From NCBI GenBank assembly GCA_009823505.1, contig VZQC01013305.1, forward strand, positions 566,403 to 630,402: 64,000 nucleotides of DNA, given 5' to 3'. The notes below the pieces were generated by a model that worked only from the letters and a program-made list of their open reading frames with translations, was not told where the DNA came from and did no database searches. Below, one piece after another: positions 1-10,610 of this stretch. Made by a program: the position numbers and the translations under genes. Within the stretch, counting starts at the first letter, position 1. Each line of letters opens with the position of its first letter. Source of the DNA: Rhizomys pruinosus (lineage: Eukaryota; Chordata; Mammalia; Rodentia; Spalacidae).

Positions 1-49
1 GGGGAATACTTGGAGACACTATCTAAAAAAAAAAAAAAAAAAAAAAAAA
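1..49 (+). mobile_element. B1-type SINE, 3' tail only
   Basis: The window opens in the end of a B1-like element (GGAGACACTATCT followed by a run of A). The body lies outside the window. Confidence 0.5.
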
Positions 50-58
50 GCACTGGAA

Positions 59-59
<1 letters not shown>

Positions 60-92
<33 letters not shown>
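60..92. repeat. (CA)n microsatellite
   Basis: About 16 CA units directly after the A-tail of the preceding SINE, a common place for microsatellite birth. Confidence 0.9.
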
Positions 93-94
<2 letters not shown>

Positions 95-111
95 TATATG
101 CATATTATATG

Positions 112-247
112 CACATGAGACAGTCTCATTATGTTTATGTAACCGTGGTCTGGAACGCTCTATGTAGACCAGACTGGCCTCGAACTCAAGAGATCCGCCC
201 GCCTCAGCTGCGATTAAAGGTTTGTGCCATCATGGCGGGCCCACACT
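112..247 (-). mobile_element. B1 SINE
   Basis: Reverse-complement B1 body (GAGACAG, CTATGTAGACCAG, GGCCTCGAACTCA, GATTAAAGG). Diverged from the consensus formed by its neighbours. Confidence 0.85.
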
Positions 248-249
248 GA

Positions 250-539
250 AAATACGTTATGAAGGAAATAAACCCATAAAGGACGCGTGTCAAGGCTTTC
301 ACATAAAGAATGGGAACAGATGACAAAGGTTTAGGAAAAAAGATTATTTTTTTACCACTTCAAACGCAAAAGACTAAAGAGTGACTGAGTATCTGGATGT
401 GAACATCTAACCACACACGCCTCTCAGGAGGGCCAGCAGTCTTACATGCTTTTCCAAGCACTAAACCGGAATGGTATTTGCTGTTTTATTTCGGTCTGTA
501 CGGTTCGAGGATAACAGGGAAGGTGGTCGCTATGCATCC
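250..539. other. No feature recognised
   Basis: AT-rich sequence between a B1 and the CpG-rich block. If the minus-strand exon is real, this is intron 1. Confidence 0.4.
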
Positions 540-1180
540 TTGAGATTCTCATGAATCCCACCCACTCTGCCCCGGGCGCCCGAGCTGGCAGGAAACGCTT
601 AGAGCACGAGTGCAGCAGAGAGGGCAGGTGCGCATCCTCCGTTCTCCCTCCCTCTTCCCCTCCCTCCCTTCTTCCCGGTTCCGGCAGGGCCCAGCATTCC
701 GCGACCCCAAGCCCCCAGCCCCCGTCCCTACGCCCTCTCCACCCCCACCCCACGCTGCCCAGACTCCAGGAGGAGCGACAGGGCGGAGGCCCGCAGGGAC
801 CCTGCCAGGAGGAGAACACGTGGCTCACCTTTCCTCAGAGTGCTGGGCCGCCGGTTTTTTGCCGAGGGCCGGATTGGGGGGTTTGGAGAAAAGATTTTCA
901 AAATCCATGACTCAGGTGAACGGCGAAGATCTGCTCATGCAGCGCAGCTGAGTAACAGCCACTGCAACCTGAGAAACCCAGAGTCGCGCCAAAGGCCGCA
1001 GGTTAGTCCCGCGCACGCGCGCGCACGCGCACGCGTACCCCAAGAGCCGGCCTGAGACTCCGCACACGCCGGACTCAGGCCTCTAGCCAAAGCTGCGTAC
1101 TGCGCGCGCGCTGTCCTCATTGTGGCGCCGCCCACAGCCTCACCGCTACTCAGGTTCTCACAGCACGTTTTCGTACTTTG
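540..1180. promoter_or_regulatory. CpG-rich block, probable promoter/CpG island
   Basis: GC- and CpG-rich sequence in an otherwise CpG-poor, AT-rich window. It includes alternating GC runs near 1009-1034 and 1100-1112, a GGCGCCGCCC-type box near 1124, and an AP-1-like TGACTCA at 908-914. It contains the minus-strand candidate exon. A plus-strand donor-like CAG|GTTAGT near 1003 could mean divergent transcription. No start site can be fixed from sequence alone. Confidence 0.5.
829..908 (-). CDS. Candidate first coding exon of an unidentified host gene (partial)
   Basis: Read on the minus strand, an ATG at 908-906 has G at -3 and G at +4 (strong Kozak context). It opens 26 codons beginning MDFENLFSKPPNPALG and rich in Pro, Lys and Ala. 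The frame runs to a good 5' splice donor (GGAAAG|GTGAGC, GT at 828-827), so the exon would end in phase 2; without splicing it meets a stop immediately at the donor. It lies inside a CpG-rich block, as expected for a housekeeping-type promoter and first exon. The gene would continue leftwards out of the window. I do not recognise the protein. The alternative is chance coincidence of ATG, open frame and donor. The first three features are seen in the sequence; the gene itself is inference. Confidence 0.5.
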
Positions 1181-1246
1181 TGCTGCGTGTATGAGCCCAG
1201 GGTTCTCCGGGCTCCAGCACCCTTTCCCAAGCGGCAGCCTAGTAGG

Positions 1247-1402
1247 ATTTTTTTTTTTTTTTGGAGGGGGGTTGTCTTTTTGAGACAGGGTTTCCCTGTA
1301 GCCCCCATCTATCCTGGAACTCACTATGTAGACCGGGCTGGCTTTGAACTCACAGACATTCGCCTGCCTCTGGCTTCCTAGTGCTGCCACCTCGCCCACC
1401 GT
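1247..1402 (-). mobile_element. B1 SINE
   Basis: Poly-T followed by the reverse-complement B1 body to CTCGCCCACC. It abuts the right flank of the CpG-rich block. Confidence 0.9.
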
Positions 1403-1437
1403 GGATTTTTAAACTAATCCTTAAGATTCCTCTTTCT

Positions 1438-1607
1438 AGGCCGGGCATGGTGGCACACGCCTTTAATCCTAGCACTTGGGAGGCAGAGGCAGGTGGATCT
1501 TTGTGAGTTCAAGGCCAGCCTGGTCTACAGAGTGAGTTCCAGGACAGCTGGGGCTACAGGGAGACCCTGTCTCGAAAAGACACACACACACACACACAAA
1601 AAAAGAT
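1438..1607 (+). mobile_element. B1 SINE, full length
   Basis: GCCGGGCATGGTGGC start, A-box/B-box-type body (GGTGGATC, GAGTTCAAGGCC), and CCCTGTCTCGAAAAGA end. The tail contains a (CA)n run. Confidence 0.92.
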
Positions 1608-1872
1608 TCCTCTTTCTTACACTTTGGTGGGAAACTGACACCTATCACCATAACCATGTTTCTAAGGGGCATATCAAACACTGACTTGAGCATTCCATCA
1701 TCATTACGTAGAAACTACTACATTGAGTAGAAACTACTCAAATTTTAATTTACCTAATTCTTGCAACTGCAACCTAAAATTAGGTTCTATTGCCACTTAG
1801 GTTTCTTTGCCAGGGGAGTCAACAGAATTGCAGACAGGTGATAGAACTTAAAGTCTCTATAATAGAATAATA

Positions 1873-1957
1873 AGCCGGGCGTGGTGACACACACCTTTAA
1901 TCCTAGTGAGTTCCAGGACAGCTGGAGCTACAGGGAGACCCTGTCTCGAAAAAGACC
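1873..1957 (+). mobile_element. B1 SINE with internal deletion
   Basis: The B1 5' end joins directly from CCTAG to TGAGTTCCAGGACAGC. The middle roughly 75 bp present in the adjacent copy at 1970 is missing. Confidence 0.85.
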
Positions 1958-1969
1958 GAAAATAATAAG

Positions 1970-2125
1970 CCGGGCGTGGTGGTGCACGCCTTTAATCCTA
2001 GCACTCGGGAGGCAGAGGCAGGCGGATCTTTGTGAGTTCAAGGCCAGCCTGGTCTACAGAGCGAGTTCCAGGCCAGCTGAGACAAAAGGGAGACCCTGTC
2101 TCAAAAAGACTAATAATAATAGTAA
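1970..2125 (+). mobile_element. B1 SINE, full length
   Basis: Complete B1 starting GCCGGGCGTGGTGGTGC and ending CTGTCTCAAAAAG. It lies in tandem with the deleted copy just upstream. Confidence 0.92.
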
Positions 2126-2681
2126 TAAAATAAAATAATATTAAAAATTAAACAATAAAACAAATAAAAAATAGAAATATATTTGAGGCATGCAAGTTCA
2201 TTAGAACCAAGTGCTAACAGTATCTGGGGAAGCAGCACAGCCAAGGGGAATTTTCCTGAAAGGGGTGAACTCAGTCTAGAAAATTTCCAGAGGAAGGGAT
2301 AGTTAGGAGTATTTACTTAGCATCCCGAGTAGAAAAGTAAAGGTTCAACAATAGATTGTGTTTGGAAAAATGAGAAATTGTTTAATGGAGGTGAAGAGTA
2401 GAAGAAAAACAACAAACAAATAAAAAAAAACCCTATGGATTGAGCCAGACAGAAAACCTGACTTGATTCTGTAATTGCAGCTATTCATCTCGAGCAGATA
2501 TCATGGTCCACTACATAGACAAATGAAGAAAATTATTTGAAGTCAGACTTGTTCTAGAGGGACATTCTACTTGACCAGTTTTTTTTTTTGTTTTTTTTTT
2601 TTATAGAATAGACAATCACCTTCTTTTGTACTTGAATCATTACTAAAAATCATGAGAGAGAAAATTCAGTTTTTATAACTA
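2126..2681. other. AT-rich spacer, nothing recognised
   Basis: Simple A-rich stretches near 2110-2170 and 2400-2430 and a T-run at 2580-2602. No ORF or known repeat body was recognised. Confidence 0.4.
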
Positions 2682-2842
2682 GTTTTTTTTTTCTTTTTTT
2701 TTGAGACAGGGTCTCCCTGTAGCCCCGGCTGGCCTGGAACTCACTCTGTAGACCAGGCTGGCCTCGAACTCACAGAGATCTGCCTGTCTCTTCCTTCCAT
2801 TGATAGTGCTAGGATTAAAGGCGTGCGCCACCACGCCCGGGC
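2682..2842 (-). mobile_element. B1 SINE
   Basis: Poly-T, then GAGACAGGGTCTCCCTGTAG through to GCCACCACGCCCGGGC. The flanks share AACTAGTTTTTATAACTAG-like sequence, consistent with a TSD. Confidence 0.92.
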
Positions 2843-2921
2843 ATAACTAGTTTTTATAACTAGCAATATTCATTCTTTAGAGGAGACAATAAAAAACTCA
2901 AATTACTACAGACTTTTCATA

Positions 2922-3053
2922 TATACATATATATGAAATATATATATATTTCATAATATGTATACATATATTGAATATATGTCTACATAGAAGCATATAT
3001 ATATATATATCTCTTTTTTTTTCTGATTTATATATATATATATATATATATAT
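2922..3053. repeat. (TA)n-rich low-complexity block
   Basis: Long alternating AT tracts, partly self-complementary and interrupted by a T-run at 3016-3023. Confidence 0.85.
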
Positions 3054-3059
3054 AAAGGT

Positions 3060-3175
3060 CTCCTAGCACTTCAGAGGCAGCGACAGGTGGATCTCTGAGT
3101 TTGAGACCAGCTTGCTTTACACAGTGAGCTCCAGGCCACTTACATAGTGGGACCCTGTTTCAAAACCAAACCAAA
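3060..3175 (+). mobile_element. B1 SINE, 5'-truncated
   Basis: Begins at CCTAGCACTTCAGAGGCAG and runs to GACCCTGTTTCAAAAC. The first ~35 bp of B1 are absent and the copy is diverged. Confidence 0.8.
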
Positions 3176-3202
3176 TCAAACAAACAAAAACAAATGTCCT
3201 GA

Positions 3203-3340
3203 TTATGGACTTGTGAGATGGCTCATGAAGGTGACTGCCACCAAGCTGAGTTTGATCCCTGGAACTCACACCATGGAAGGAAAGAACCAACTCCTGCAAA
3301 TTGTCTTCTGACCTCCACAGGCTACACACACACACACATA
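3203..3340 (+). mobile_element. B3-type SINE
   Basis: Contains GAGATGGCTCATGAAGGTGAC, TGAGTTTGATCCCTGGAAC and TTGTCTTCTGACCTCCACA, followed by a (CA)n tail. This matches the B3 pattern rather than the B2-type seen elsewhere here. Confidence 0.7.
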
Positions 3341-3349
3341 AATTCGATA

Positions 3350-3503
3350 AAAATTTTTTGGTTCTTTTGAGACAGAGTGTCGCTATGTAGCTCTGGCTGG
3401 TCTGGAACTCTCTATGTAGACCATGCTAGCTTCAAACAGAGATTTACCTGCTTCTGCTTCCCAAGTGCTGGGATTTAAGGCATGTGCCAAAACAACCCAG
3501 CTT
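3350..3503 (-). mobile_element. B1 SINE
   Basis: Reverse-complement B1 from TTCTTTTGAGACAGAGTG to CCAAAACAACCCAGCT; diverged. Confidence 0.85.
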
Positions 3504-4005
3504 GTAATACATTTTTTAATAGCCAGAATAGAACAAAAGATAATCAGACAAAAGGAAAAGATGTATAGGTGGGCTATTTTTTGAAAATTGACCTGCAAAT
3601 CCATCAGACACTAGTATTCTCAGATAAAGATGATAAACGTTTACATATTCATGTAGGTGATTGATCTGAAAAGAGCCCCAAATCCTTCAATCTCTATGAC
3701 CACAGCTATAGCAATTTGATTTTGCAATACCTTGAGTACAGAACTGGCATGCATTTCCTCTGTAATCTGAGTTTTTTACTAAGAACAAGACTTGCCTTTG
3801 TTAGTGGAATGCAGAAGTGGCCCCCAAATACCTTGCATCTGTTCCTTCTCTTGAACCTCTTCAGGGCATTAAGCCTAGCTACCCTGCTCAATATAAGGGA
3901 TAGACTGTGGTGAAGGTCAAGACTGTTGACAGAAAGCAACAGCCAGCAAACAGCCAAAAGCAAAATTATCTAATTAACACAAAACTGACCACAAAGCATC
4001 ATGAG
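3504..4005. other. No feature recognised (left flank of class I provirus)
   Basis: AT-rich sequence with no repeat body that I recognise. It ends at the presumed TSD position of the class I provirus. Confidence 0.4.
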
Positions 4006-4343
4006 TGAGAAGTATCTGATGCAGAGATAAAGGCCAAATCAGCCTGAATTAAAAGTAAATAAAGGCCGGCATTTATTCCAGGAAATGCACCCCTCTTGGG
4101 TGAATCCAAGGCCTTCTAGGGCCATGAGAAAGCTCGCATCTGGGAGGTGAGGAGAGCTTTCTATAGGAGGTAGGGGAGATGGTGATGTGTTGGAATCTGG
4201 CCAATTAGGCCAGGTCAGGGGCTTAGATCTGGAGGTGGGTCTCAGGTCCTGAGGGCTCATGGGAATCTGGCCTGACTAGAAAAGAGAGGAGGGTTTTTCC
4301 AGTCTATGCCATCTTGGTTTTTCTCCTGAGCCCCAACCTAACC
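4006..4343 (-). mobile_element. 3' LTR of the class I provirus
   Basis: Aligns with 10187-10554 over nearly its whole length (shared blocks include GATCTGGAGGTGGGTCTCAG and TTAAAAGTAAATAAAGGC). On the minus strand it contains an AATAAA signal in GGAATAAATGCC. The 5' terminal dinucleotide of the LTR is mutated. The two LTRs differ by many substitutions and small indels, implying old age. Confidence 0.75.
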
Positions 4344-4914
4344 TCCCAGACTCTTAGGGTACAGGGAGGTGACAACTCTGCTCTGGCTTCTTCCTGCTGA
4401 GCTGGGATGTTGAAGGGAGGGAGGGTCGGGAGTAGGCGGGGCTATGGGCACAAGGATGTAGGGATGTAAAGACCACTCTGGAGACCTCCTGAATGTGTTC
4501 CTGCAAGAAGTAGAGGAGACCAGGTGCTAAGACCAGAAGGAGTCTCCTGGTTGAGGTTGGGGAGGCTCCTCTTGCTGTTAGATGATCTTGGTCCAGAGGA
4601 GGAGGACAGGGTCTAAACATGGGCTCTCCAGTTTCATCCATCCAGGTATCCCAAGCATGGACAAGCAGTATGTCGAATCTGGCACAGCATCACCTGGCTG
4701 GAGGAAGACTGAAACAATAAGAAGAGAAAGGGCAACTGGGGGGGAGGGGTGTCACAGAGTCTGGTACCTGTGGCAACAGGGGGAGCAGAGGAAGGATGAA
4801 AGTACAGAGGGTGAAGGCCGTCATACCCAACCATTCAGACCTGTCCTTGAGGGTCTCTGGAAAACCTGAGAATAGTGGGTCCCAGCTGCTTGATGGACCA
4901 TCCATCCTGGGTTA
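4344..4914 (-). pseudogene. Post-pol 3' region of the class I provirus (env not recognisable)
   Basis: Lies between the integrase C-terminus and the 3' LTR on the minus strand. A short hydrophobic stretch (about 4790-4830) could be a relic of an env leader. No surface or transmembrane motif is readable. Frames are short and interrupted. Confidence 0.35.
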
Positions 4915-5039
4915 GAGGTCTCTTGAGTCTAGACAAATGGTACCAGTGTGGGTCACCTAGTAGCTTGGCTGCTGAAGGCATAGTAAGGTTGATGATGTGG
5001 GATGCAGTCCACATGGGATCAAGAGACTTAGGAGAAGTT

Positions 5040-5289
5040 TTTTTTAATTTAATTTAATTTAATTTAATTTAATTTAATTTAATTTTTTTATGTGTTTGAG
5101 AGTACTGTCTGCATGTAGGTTGGTGCACCTGTGTCGTGCAATGCCGTAGAGGTCAGAAGAGGGCATCGGATTCCCCTGGAACTGGAGTTAAAGATGGTTC
5201 TTAGCCACCATGTGGGTGCTGGGAATCGAACCTGGGTCCTCTGCAAGAGTAGTCGGCGTTCTTAACTGCTGAGCCATCTCTCCAGCCCC
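5040..5289 (-). mobile_element. B2-type SINE (short form)
   Basis: Reverse-complement copy ending CATCTCTCCAGCCCC, with the tRNA-like part GGTGCTGGGAATCGAACCTGGG. Lacks the 17-bp internal duplication. Its A/T tail has become an (AATTT)n array at 5042-5084. Confidence 0.92.
5042..5084. repeat. (AATTT)n microsatellite
   Basis: Eight to nine pentanucleotide units forming the tail of the B2-type SINE. Confidence 0.9.
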
Positions 5290-6440
5290 AGGAGACAAAG
5301 TTTTAAGGAGAACACTGTCCCCTGGTGTGAGAGAGGGCAGGTCAGTGGTTGTGGACTCCATTGAGGTAGGAATATGTGAGGGTGCAGGGAGGGGAAAAGA
5401 GGAATGACAAAGGAGGTCTGAAGGCCTGTGTGGAGAGGACATGGTGGTGGGCTGGGAAAGGGTAGTTCAGAGCTTCCCAGTGAGCTCAGCCGCTGCTGCC
5501 AGTGCTCTGAAATATGGCTGCCATCCACAGATAGCCAGGTCAAGCTGTTTGGAGAGAAACACCACTGCCCAGTATGAGGGCTCAACAGGTTAGGCTAAGG
5601 CCCCTGTGGTCATTCCAAACTTTCTGTCTGTAAAGAGGTAGAAAAGGCGTGAAGAGTCCCAGAGAGCCATAGTAGGGGCAGCCAGGAGGGCATTCCGAAG
5701 AAGTGGCGTTGGACAATGGTGAGATGGGAGAGAGGCCCCATGGGGGTCTTCTTAGCTGCCTGGTACAAGGGTTTAGCTGTAACAGCAAAATTAGAGATCC
5801 AGTGACAGAAGAAGCTCACCAATCCTAGAAAAGAGAGGATGTGGTCTGCTGTCTCTGGAGGCTGTAGGTCTCATACGGCGTTGACTCAATCTGACCTGAG
5901 AACACTGGAAGGGTACGTTAGGACCAGAGTCAAAGGAGGAGAGATTTCAGGCCAAGGATTGGCTGCAGTCCTGGTTTTTGGGTCCTTCCATGTAAAGGCA
6001 AAAGGAAGTATGAAGGGCACAGTAAAGAAGCCAGGACAGTGAAATGGGAGACTGAGGTTTAGGGGTTAGGACGGAGGTCCTGAACTAGACAGTAGGTGCC
6101 AGAGGGATTACAAACTGGAAGAATGCGGGTGTTTCAGGGTTAGTTAGTGGAGATAGGAAGCAGGTAATAGTAGGCTTGAGCCCATGGTGGTGTGTTTCAG
6201 AAATAGGAAACTGAGGCCTGGAAGGAAAAGAGGTGGGGTTATTGAGGCATATCAGGACTGGTGGGCAGTGGGAGGTGATTATTGGAGCAGAAATGTCCCA
6301 GACCTGAGGGTTGACAGGATCAGGGATGGTAGGGTCTGGACAACCCAGGGTGAGAGAAGCAACTAAAGATGTCATGGCCCAGGAGGGGAACTGGACAGAC
6401 AGACATGACTAAAATTAATGGGTATAAAAATGACCTGTGA

Positions 6441-6656
6441 GGGGGGCTGGAGAGAGCCTAGCGGTTAAGAGCGCCGACCGCTCTTGCAGAGGACCTGGGT
6501 TCGATCCCCAGCACCCACATGGCGGCTGAGAACCGTCTGTAACTCCAATTCCAGGATAACTCCAGTTCCAGGGGAATCCGAGACCCTCTTCTGACCTCCA
6601 CGGCATCGCACGACACGGGTGCACAGACCTACATGCAGACAGTACATTCATACACA

Positions 6657-6707
<51 letters not shown>

Positions 6708-6720
6708 AATATTTAAAAAA
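6441..6720 (+). mobile_element. B2-type SINE (long form) with TSD
   Basis: Full-length copy with a (AAAT)n tail. It is flanked by AAAAATGACCTGTGAGG at about 6425-6441 and again at 6717-6733, a clear TSD. Carries the 17-bp internal duplication. Confidence 0.95.
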
Positions 6721-7244
6721 TGACCTGTGAGGACACAGGGGAGAGGTAGAGTCCTTTTTGGGAAAGAGGGGGTCCCATCCACTCTTGTGACAGAAATTGA
6801 TGAGGGAACTGTAGGGCCAGGGTGTGAGGTCAGTACAGAAAGGTAGCCCAGCTGTCCAAGATGAAGGAGATGGACTTACCTGCTACCTGTAGCATTAGCC
6901 TGGGCTCAACAAGGGTTAGTGGGGGTCTCTGAATCTGGCCACCATCAGTCCTCTGCCAGCCTGAGGAATTCAGAGGCCAGAGGGGGTTGGAGTACCCAGA
7001 GCAATGGGGCTGGACCATTGTGGCATGGCACAGAGGACGAGCCCACATCTGGGCACTCAAACTTCAAATGGCCAGGCTGCTGGCAGAGCTGAGAGAGCAC
7101 AGCATGGTGGATTTTCGGGTGTGGTGTCTTTGAGTCACTCGTGACCATCTTCCACATGCTGTCCTTCCCTTCTTGGCTCAGCTCCAGGACTTGCCTCCTG
7201 CCTGCAGGCCGGCAGTGCAAGAAGGGGGGAGGGAATACCACCAG

Positions 7245-7613
7245 AGATCACCCATAGAATGAACTCACACACACTCATGGAGAGCCAGGGAGGATAGGAG
7301 CTCCATTTATTTTCTGTCAGTGAGGTCTATATATTTAAGACTACTGTGCTTTGGGCAAGGAAGTGGGGAGCAGGCGTAAGGGAGGGGTGAGCCAACTTAG
7401 TTCTAATCGGGGGACTGCAGAACTCCGTTTTGTGCAACAGGTAACTAGAGGTGTGACATTCTGCTCAATGCCTCAAGGGAACAGGCCTGGAACTTTGCAG
7501 AGATAGGGCGAAGTAAGAATCATTGTAATATCCCAAATCTTCCAGCTACAGATAATTCTGGAAGCCCACAGAGATATCAGATAACTGGAAATCCTCCCAG
7601 GACAGGTCTTACA
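7245..7613 (-). mobile_element. Solo-type LTR inside the class I provirus
   Basis: Minus-strand sequence starting TGTAAGACC at 7613, with a TATATA-type box near 7327-7335 and an AATAAA signal near 7302. It sits between the two zinc-knuckle segments of gag, so it inserted after the host provirus. The inner boundary and TSD could not be fixed. Confidence 0.55.
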
Positions 7614-7894
7614 ATTTCTTGCTTCAAGCCACACACAAAATTCCATTCCCACAGTGAATGACTTGGGGTTTGGGCAGTTTCTAGCCCAGTGACCTCCTTT
7701 GCCACACTTGAAGCAGGCTCCTGACAGAATGAACTTAGGCTGGGCCTGAAAGGGCTTAATGGAGCCCCAAGTGTCCCACTGTGGGAATGCTATTTACTTC
7801 AGGGTTTGGGCATGAAGCTTAGGCTTTTGTTGTGGCAGAGCCTATCAGGAGGACTCAGCTGCCTCCTCTCAGCCATTAAATACCATAAAAGCCA

Positions 7895-8092
7895 TTTTCT
7901 TTCTTTCTTTCTTTCCTTTTTGTTTTTTTTTGTTTTTTTTTTTTTTGGTGTTTTGGGACAGTGTTTCAGTGTGTAGCCCAAGCTAGCCTAAAACTCACTA
8001 CATAGACCAGGTTGGCCTTGAACTCACAGAGATCTGCCTCCCAGAGTGCTAGGATTAAAGGTATGCACCACCACACCCGCTAAAAGCCATTT
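7895..8092 (-). mobile_element. B1 SINE
   Basis: Long T/TTTC-rich tail, then the reverse-complement B1 body to CACCACCACACCCGCT. The flanks repeat TAAAAGCCATTTTC on both sides (TSD). Confidence 0.92.
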
Positions 8093-8095
8093 TCA

Positions 8096-9740
8096 ATCAA
8101 ATCCTGCACAGGAGTATGGGGACTGTCCTCAGCATTTAAAATTTTTTTTTCCCCCTCTGATATCTGGAAAAGACTGAGAGATAAAGTGAGAAGCCAAGAA
8201 CATGGCCAGTGTTGGGGAGGTAGGGTCAAGGCAAGCTTTAAGTATGGTTGTCCTTGATAAATTCTGAATTGCAGAAGGAAGAAAAGAGGTGGGGGAGTAT
8301 TTTCACATGTCTTCAGCAGACAGAAAATAGACTTAAATAGAGCTCACCAAAATTGGTTTAATTTGGACTTTCCAATGTGATCCCCAGTAGTAAAACCTAA
8401 TCTTACTGTCTGCAGGTCACACAGAACTAAGACTCTCTAGCTGTGGAATAAAGATCTAATAATTAATTTTGGTGATGGAAGTTTATAAAAGTTGTACTGA
8501 AACAAAAAGTTGTACTGAGTGGATTTATAAAGGCTGTACTGAGCAGAGGCACATTCATGGATATGCTTTCATTTAGACAAAACACCTTACATTGTAGATG
8601 TCATTTACAGCATGCAGCCCCAACAAGTTTCTTTGCATTCTTGAGGCTGAGACAGCCAAAATGGCCAATGTAGTTTCTTTATCATACTGGTACCAAACAT
8701 TTTATAAAACAGAATTACATACAGTTTCATTAAGGAAGAAGCTAAAGGATGGGGAGAAAGGAGACATGCAGTCCTACTGAGACAATGCAAAACAAAGATA
8801 ATTTAGCAATTGACAACATCAAAAGCATGAAGCTGGGTACAGGAGAATGGTATTCAGGAACCTAGAATGAGAGAGGAGGGCAGAAATACAACCTCCAGTG
8901 TTGAGGGTAACGGCCAGGGCAGCAGTGCATAGAGTAAAAATACCTAAAAAGAGTCAATTTGGAAGAAACATCCTACATAATTTGGAGATGGAATTCAGTC
9001 TTAACAGATAACTTAAGGAACCTGGGTTTATTTTGGCCTTTGAGTACAATAGGTTTTGTGCACAATATAACCTAGAAGTGGCCACTTTTCAACAGAAACA
9101 TGACAGACTTATACATGAAACAGTTAATGCACATGAAAGAGTTAACACACAGACAGCTTGGACAGACACATGCATGACTTAATTGCATAAATATACTGAT
9201 CAGTTATCACAGTGAAATTGCAAGTGGGGGCCGGGCTTTAACCAGGAGCCTGGCTCACAGCAGAATCTTGCCAAAGGGCAAGTGAGTGTAAGTGGGACAG
9301 GTGCAGAGACAGCAGATCTGGCTCACGGCAAGGCTCACCTGTGTCTAATAAGTGTTGAGTTTACCTGCTAATTTAATGAAACAGAATAAAAACAAAAACA
9401 AAACAGCTTTTGTTAAAAACCAGTAGCTTAAGCAGCAATCCTGTGACAAAACCTAAAATGGAAAAATGATTTTAATTAGAAACAGATGAAAACATGGTGA
9501 TAAAATTGTAAAACTCCAATAGTGGACATTTTGGGATTAATTTGTTAACCTGTCTGGTAAATGCATTCATGCCATGTGATTACATAAAAATGGTGACCAT
9601 GTCAATTTGAATCAGGTGGGGGAATGGCAGAGGAGAGATCAGATATGGGGAGGTGGGATATGGGAGAGAGCAGATCCTGGAAAGCCTACATGTAGCCAGT
9701 CTAGAAAAAAGAAAAAAAAATTGTTTGGTGGGTAGGCTTT
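8096..9740. other. Unreadable gag-region DNA of the class I provirus
   Basis: By position this should encode matrix and capsid. I find no open frame or motif on either strand. Confidence 0.4.
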
Positions 9741-10186
9741 GACCCAGAGTTGCCCATCTCCAAGCCTGGAGTTCTCAGGGGGGGGGCAGAAAAGCATCCT
9801 CTACTGCATCCTGAGACCTGGCAGTGGGGTAGGTGTGGGGTGGACTCGGGATGAATGTCTTCAATCTGGCAAGAGCCTGTGCAACAGAACCTGGTTCAGC
9901 ACTCCTTTCCCAAAACAGCCAGTAGACACTGGGTCCACTGACCTAAGGTCCCCAAGCGTCCATGGGTCCTGAGTCCCCGGGCTGAGGAAAGAGGGCTTGT
10001 CCTGGTGTTGTGACAGCTTACAGACAGGAGCTCTAGACAGCAGAAATGAGGCAACAGAAAACGGACTTACCCCAAGTCAGAAGCCAGGTGTGTTAGGAAA
10101 GGAGAGGGATGTCCCTGAACCTCCGTGGGTCCTGGGCCTCTGGGGCCAAGGAAAAATATCCCATCTCCCCATAAGGATCACCAATA

Positions 10187-10554
10187 TGAAAAGTACCAGA
10201 TGCAGAGATAAAGGCCAAATCAGTCCGAATTAAAAGTAAATAAAGGCAGGCATTTATTCCAGGAAATGTGCTCTCTCTTGAGAGAATCCATGGCCATGCA
10301 GGGCCATGAGAAAGCACTGAACTGGGAGGCAGGGAGACCCTTTTTTCCGCCTTTGGCAGGGAGACCCTTTTATGGGGGGGAGGGGAGGATGGTGACCTGT
10401 TGGAATCTGGCCGATTAAGCCAGGTCAGAGGCTCAGATCTGGAGGTGGGTCTCAGGTCCAGAGGTCTCATGGAAATCTGGCCTGACTGAAAAAGAAAGGA
10501 GGGTCTTTCTAGTCTATGCCATCTTGGCTTTTCACCCCGAGCCCCAACTTAACA
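10187..10554 (-). mobile_element. 5' LTR of the class I provirus
   Basis: Minus strand starts TGTTAAGTTGGGGC and ends GGTACTTTTCA. Contains an ATAAAAGG box near 10372 and AATAAATG near 10255. A TTGGTGATCC... sequence follows at about 10184. I could not match it to a tRNA, so the primer type is unassigned. Confidence 0.75.
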
Positions 10555-10610
10555 ATGGGGTCCAGCAAAGAACTGAAGAAATGCCAGATGATCTCAAATC
10601 ACTAACCCAC

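Larger units (their letters stand above)
4915..6910 (-). pseudogene. pro-pol remnant of the class I provirus
   Basis: Minus-strand fragments occur in pol order. The protease segment near 6830-6900 has a degraded active-site motif reading LDSWAT. The RT N-terminal segment lies at about 6085-6375 (NPQVWD, NPTSFPS, HHHGLKP). The RT thumb lies at about 5620-5822 (FLGLVSFFCHWISNFAV, AKPLYQAAKKTPMGPLS). An RT connection remnant lies around 5500-5585. The integrase C-terminal domain at 4921-5035 reads AAKLLGDPHWYHLSRLKR. The RT catalytic core and most of RNase H and integrase are deleted or unreadable. Two B2 SINEs interrupt it. Frameshifts and stops throughout make it non-functional. The family assignment follows from established gammaretroviral pol architecture. 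Confidence 0.7.
6941..9757 (-). pseudogene. gag remnant of the class I provirus
   Basis: The 5' end is marked by a minus-strand ATG near 9757 reading MGNSGSK, a plausible myristoylated Gag start, after a ~430-base leader containing a donor-like GGGGTAAGTC near 10080. Most of the matrix/capsid region (8100-9740) is unreadable. A nucleocapsid zinc knuckle is clear at 7674-7715 (CFKCGKGGHWARNC, spacing C-x2-C-x4-H-x4-C). A second, damaged knuckle lies at about 7053-7094 (CQQPGHLKFEC, with the first Cys replaced by Ser). A solo-like LTR and a B1 separate or interrupt the segments. Confidence 0.6.
4006..10554 (-). mobile_element. Class I (gammaretrovirus-like) endogenous provirus, decayed
   Basis: Two related LTRs (10187-10554 as 5' LTR, 4006-4343 as 3' LTR, both read on the minus strand) bracket gag, protease, RT and integrase remnants in the correct order. 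The minus-strand flanks CCCAT (before the 5' LTR) and CTCAT (after the 3' LTR) differ at one base, consistent with an old TSD. SINEs (5040, 6441, 7895) and a further LTR (7245-7613) have inserted. Every coding frame is broken, so it cannot make a virus. Class assignment rests on the RT thumb and integrase C-terminal wording and the single-provirus layout. Confidence 0.75.
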
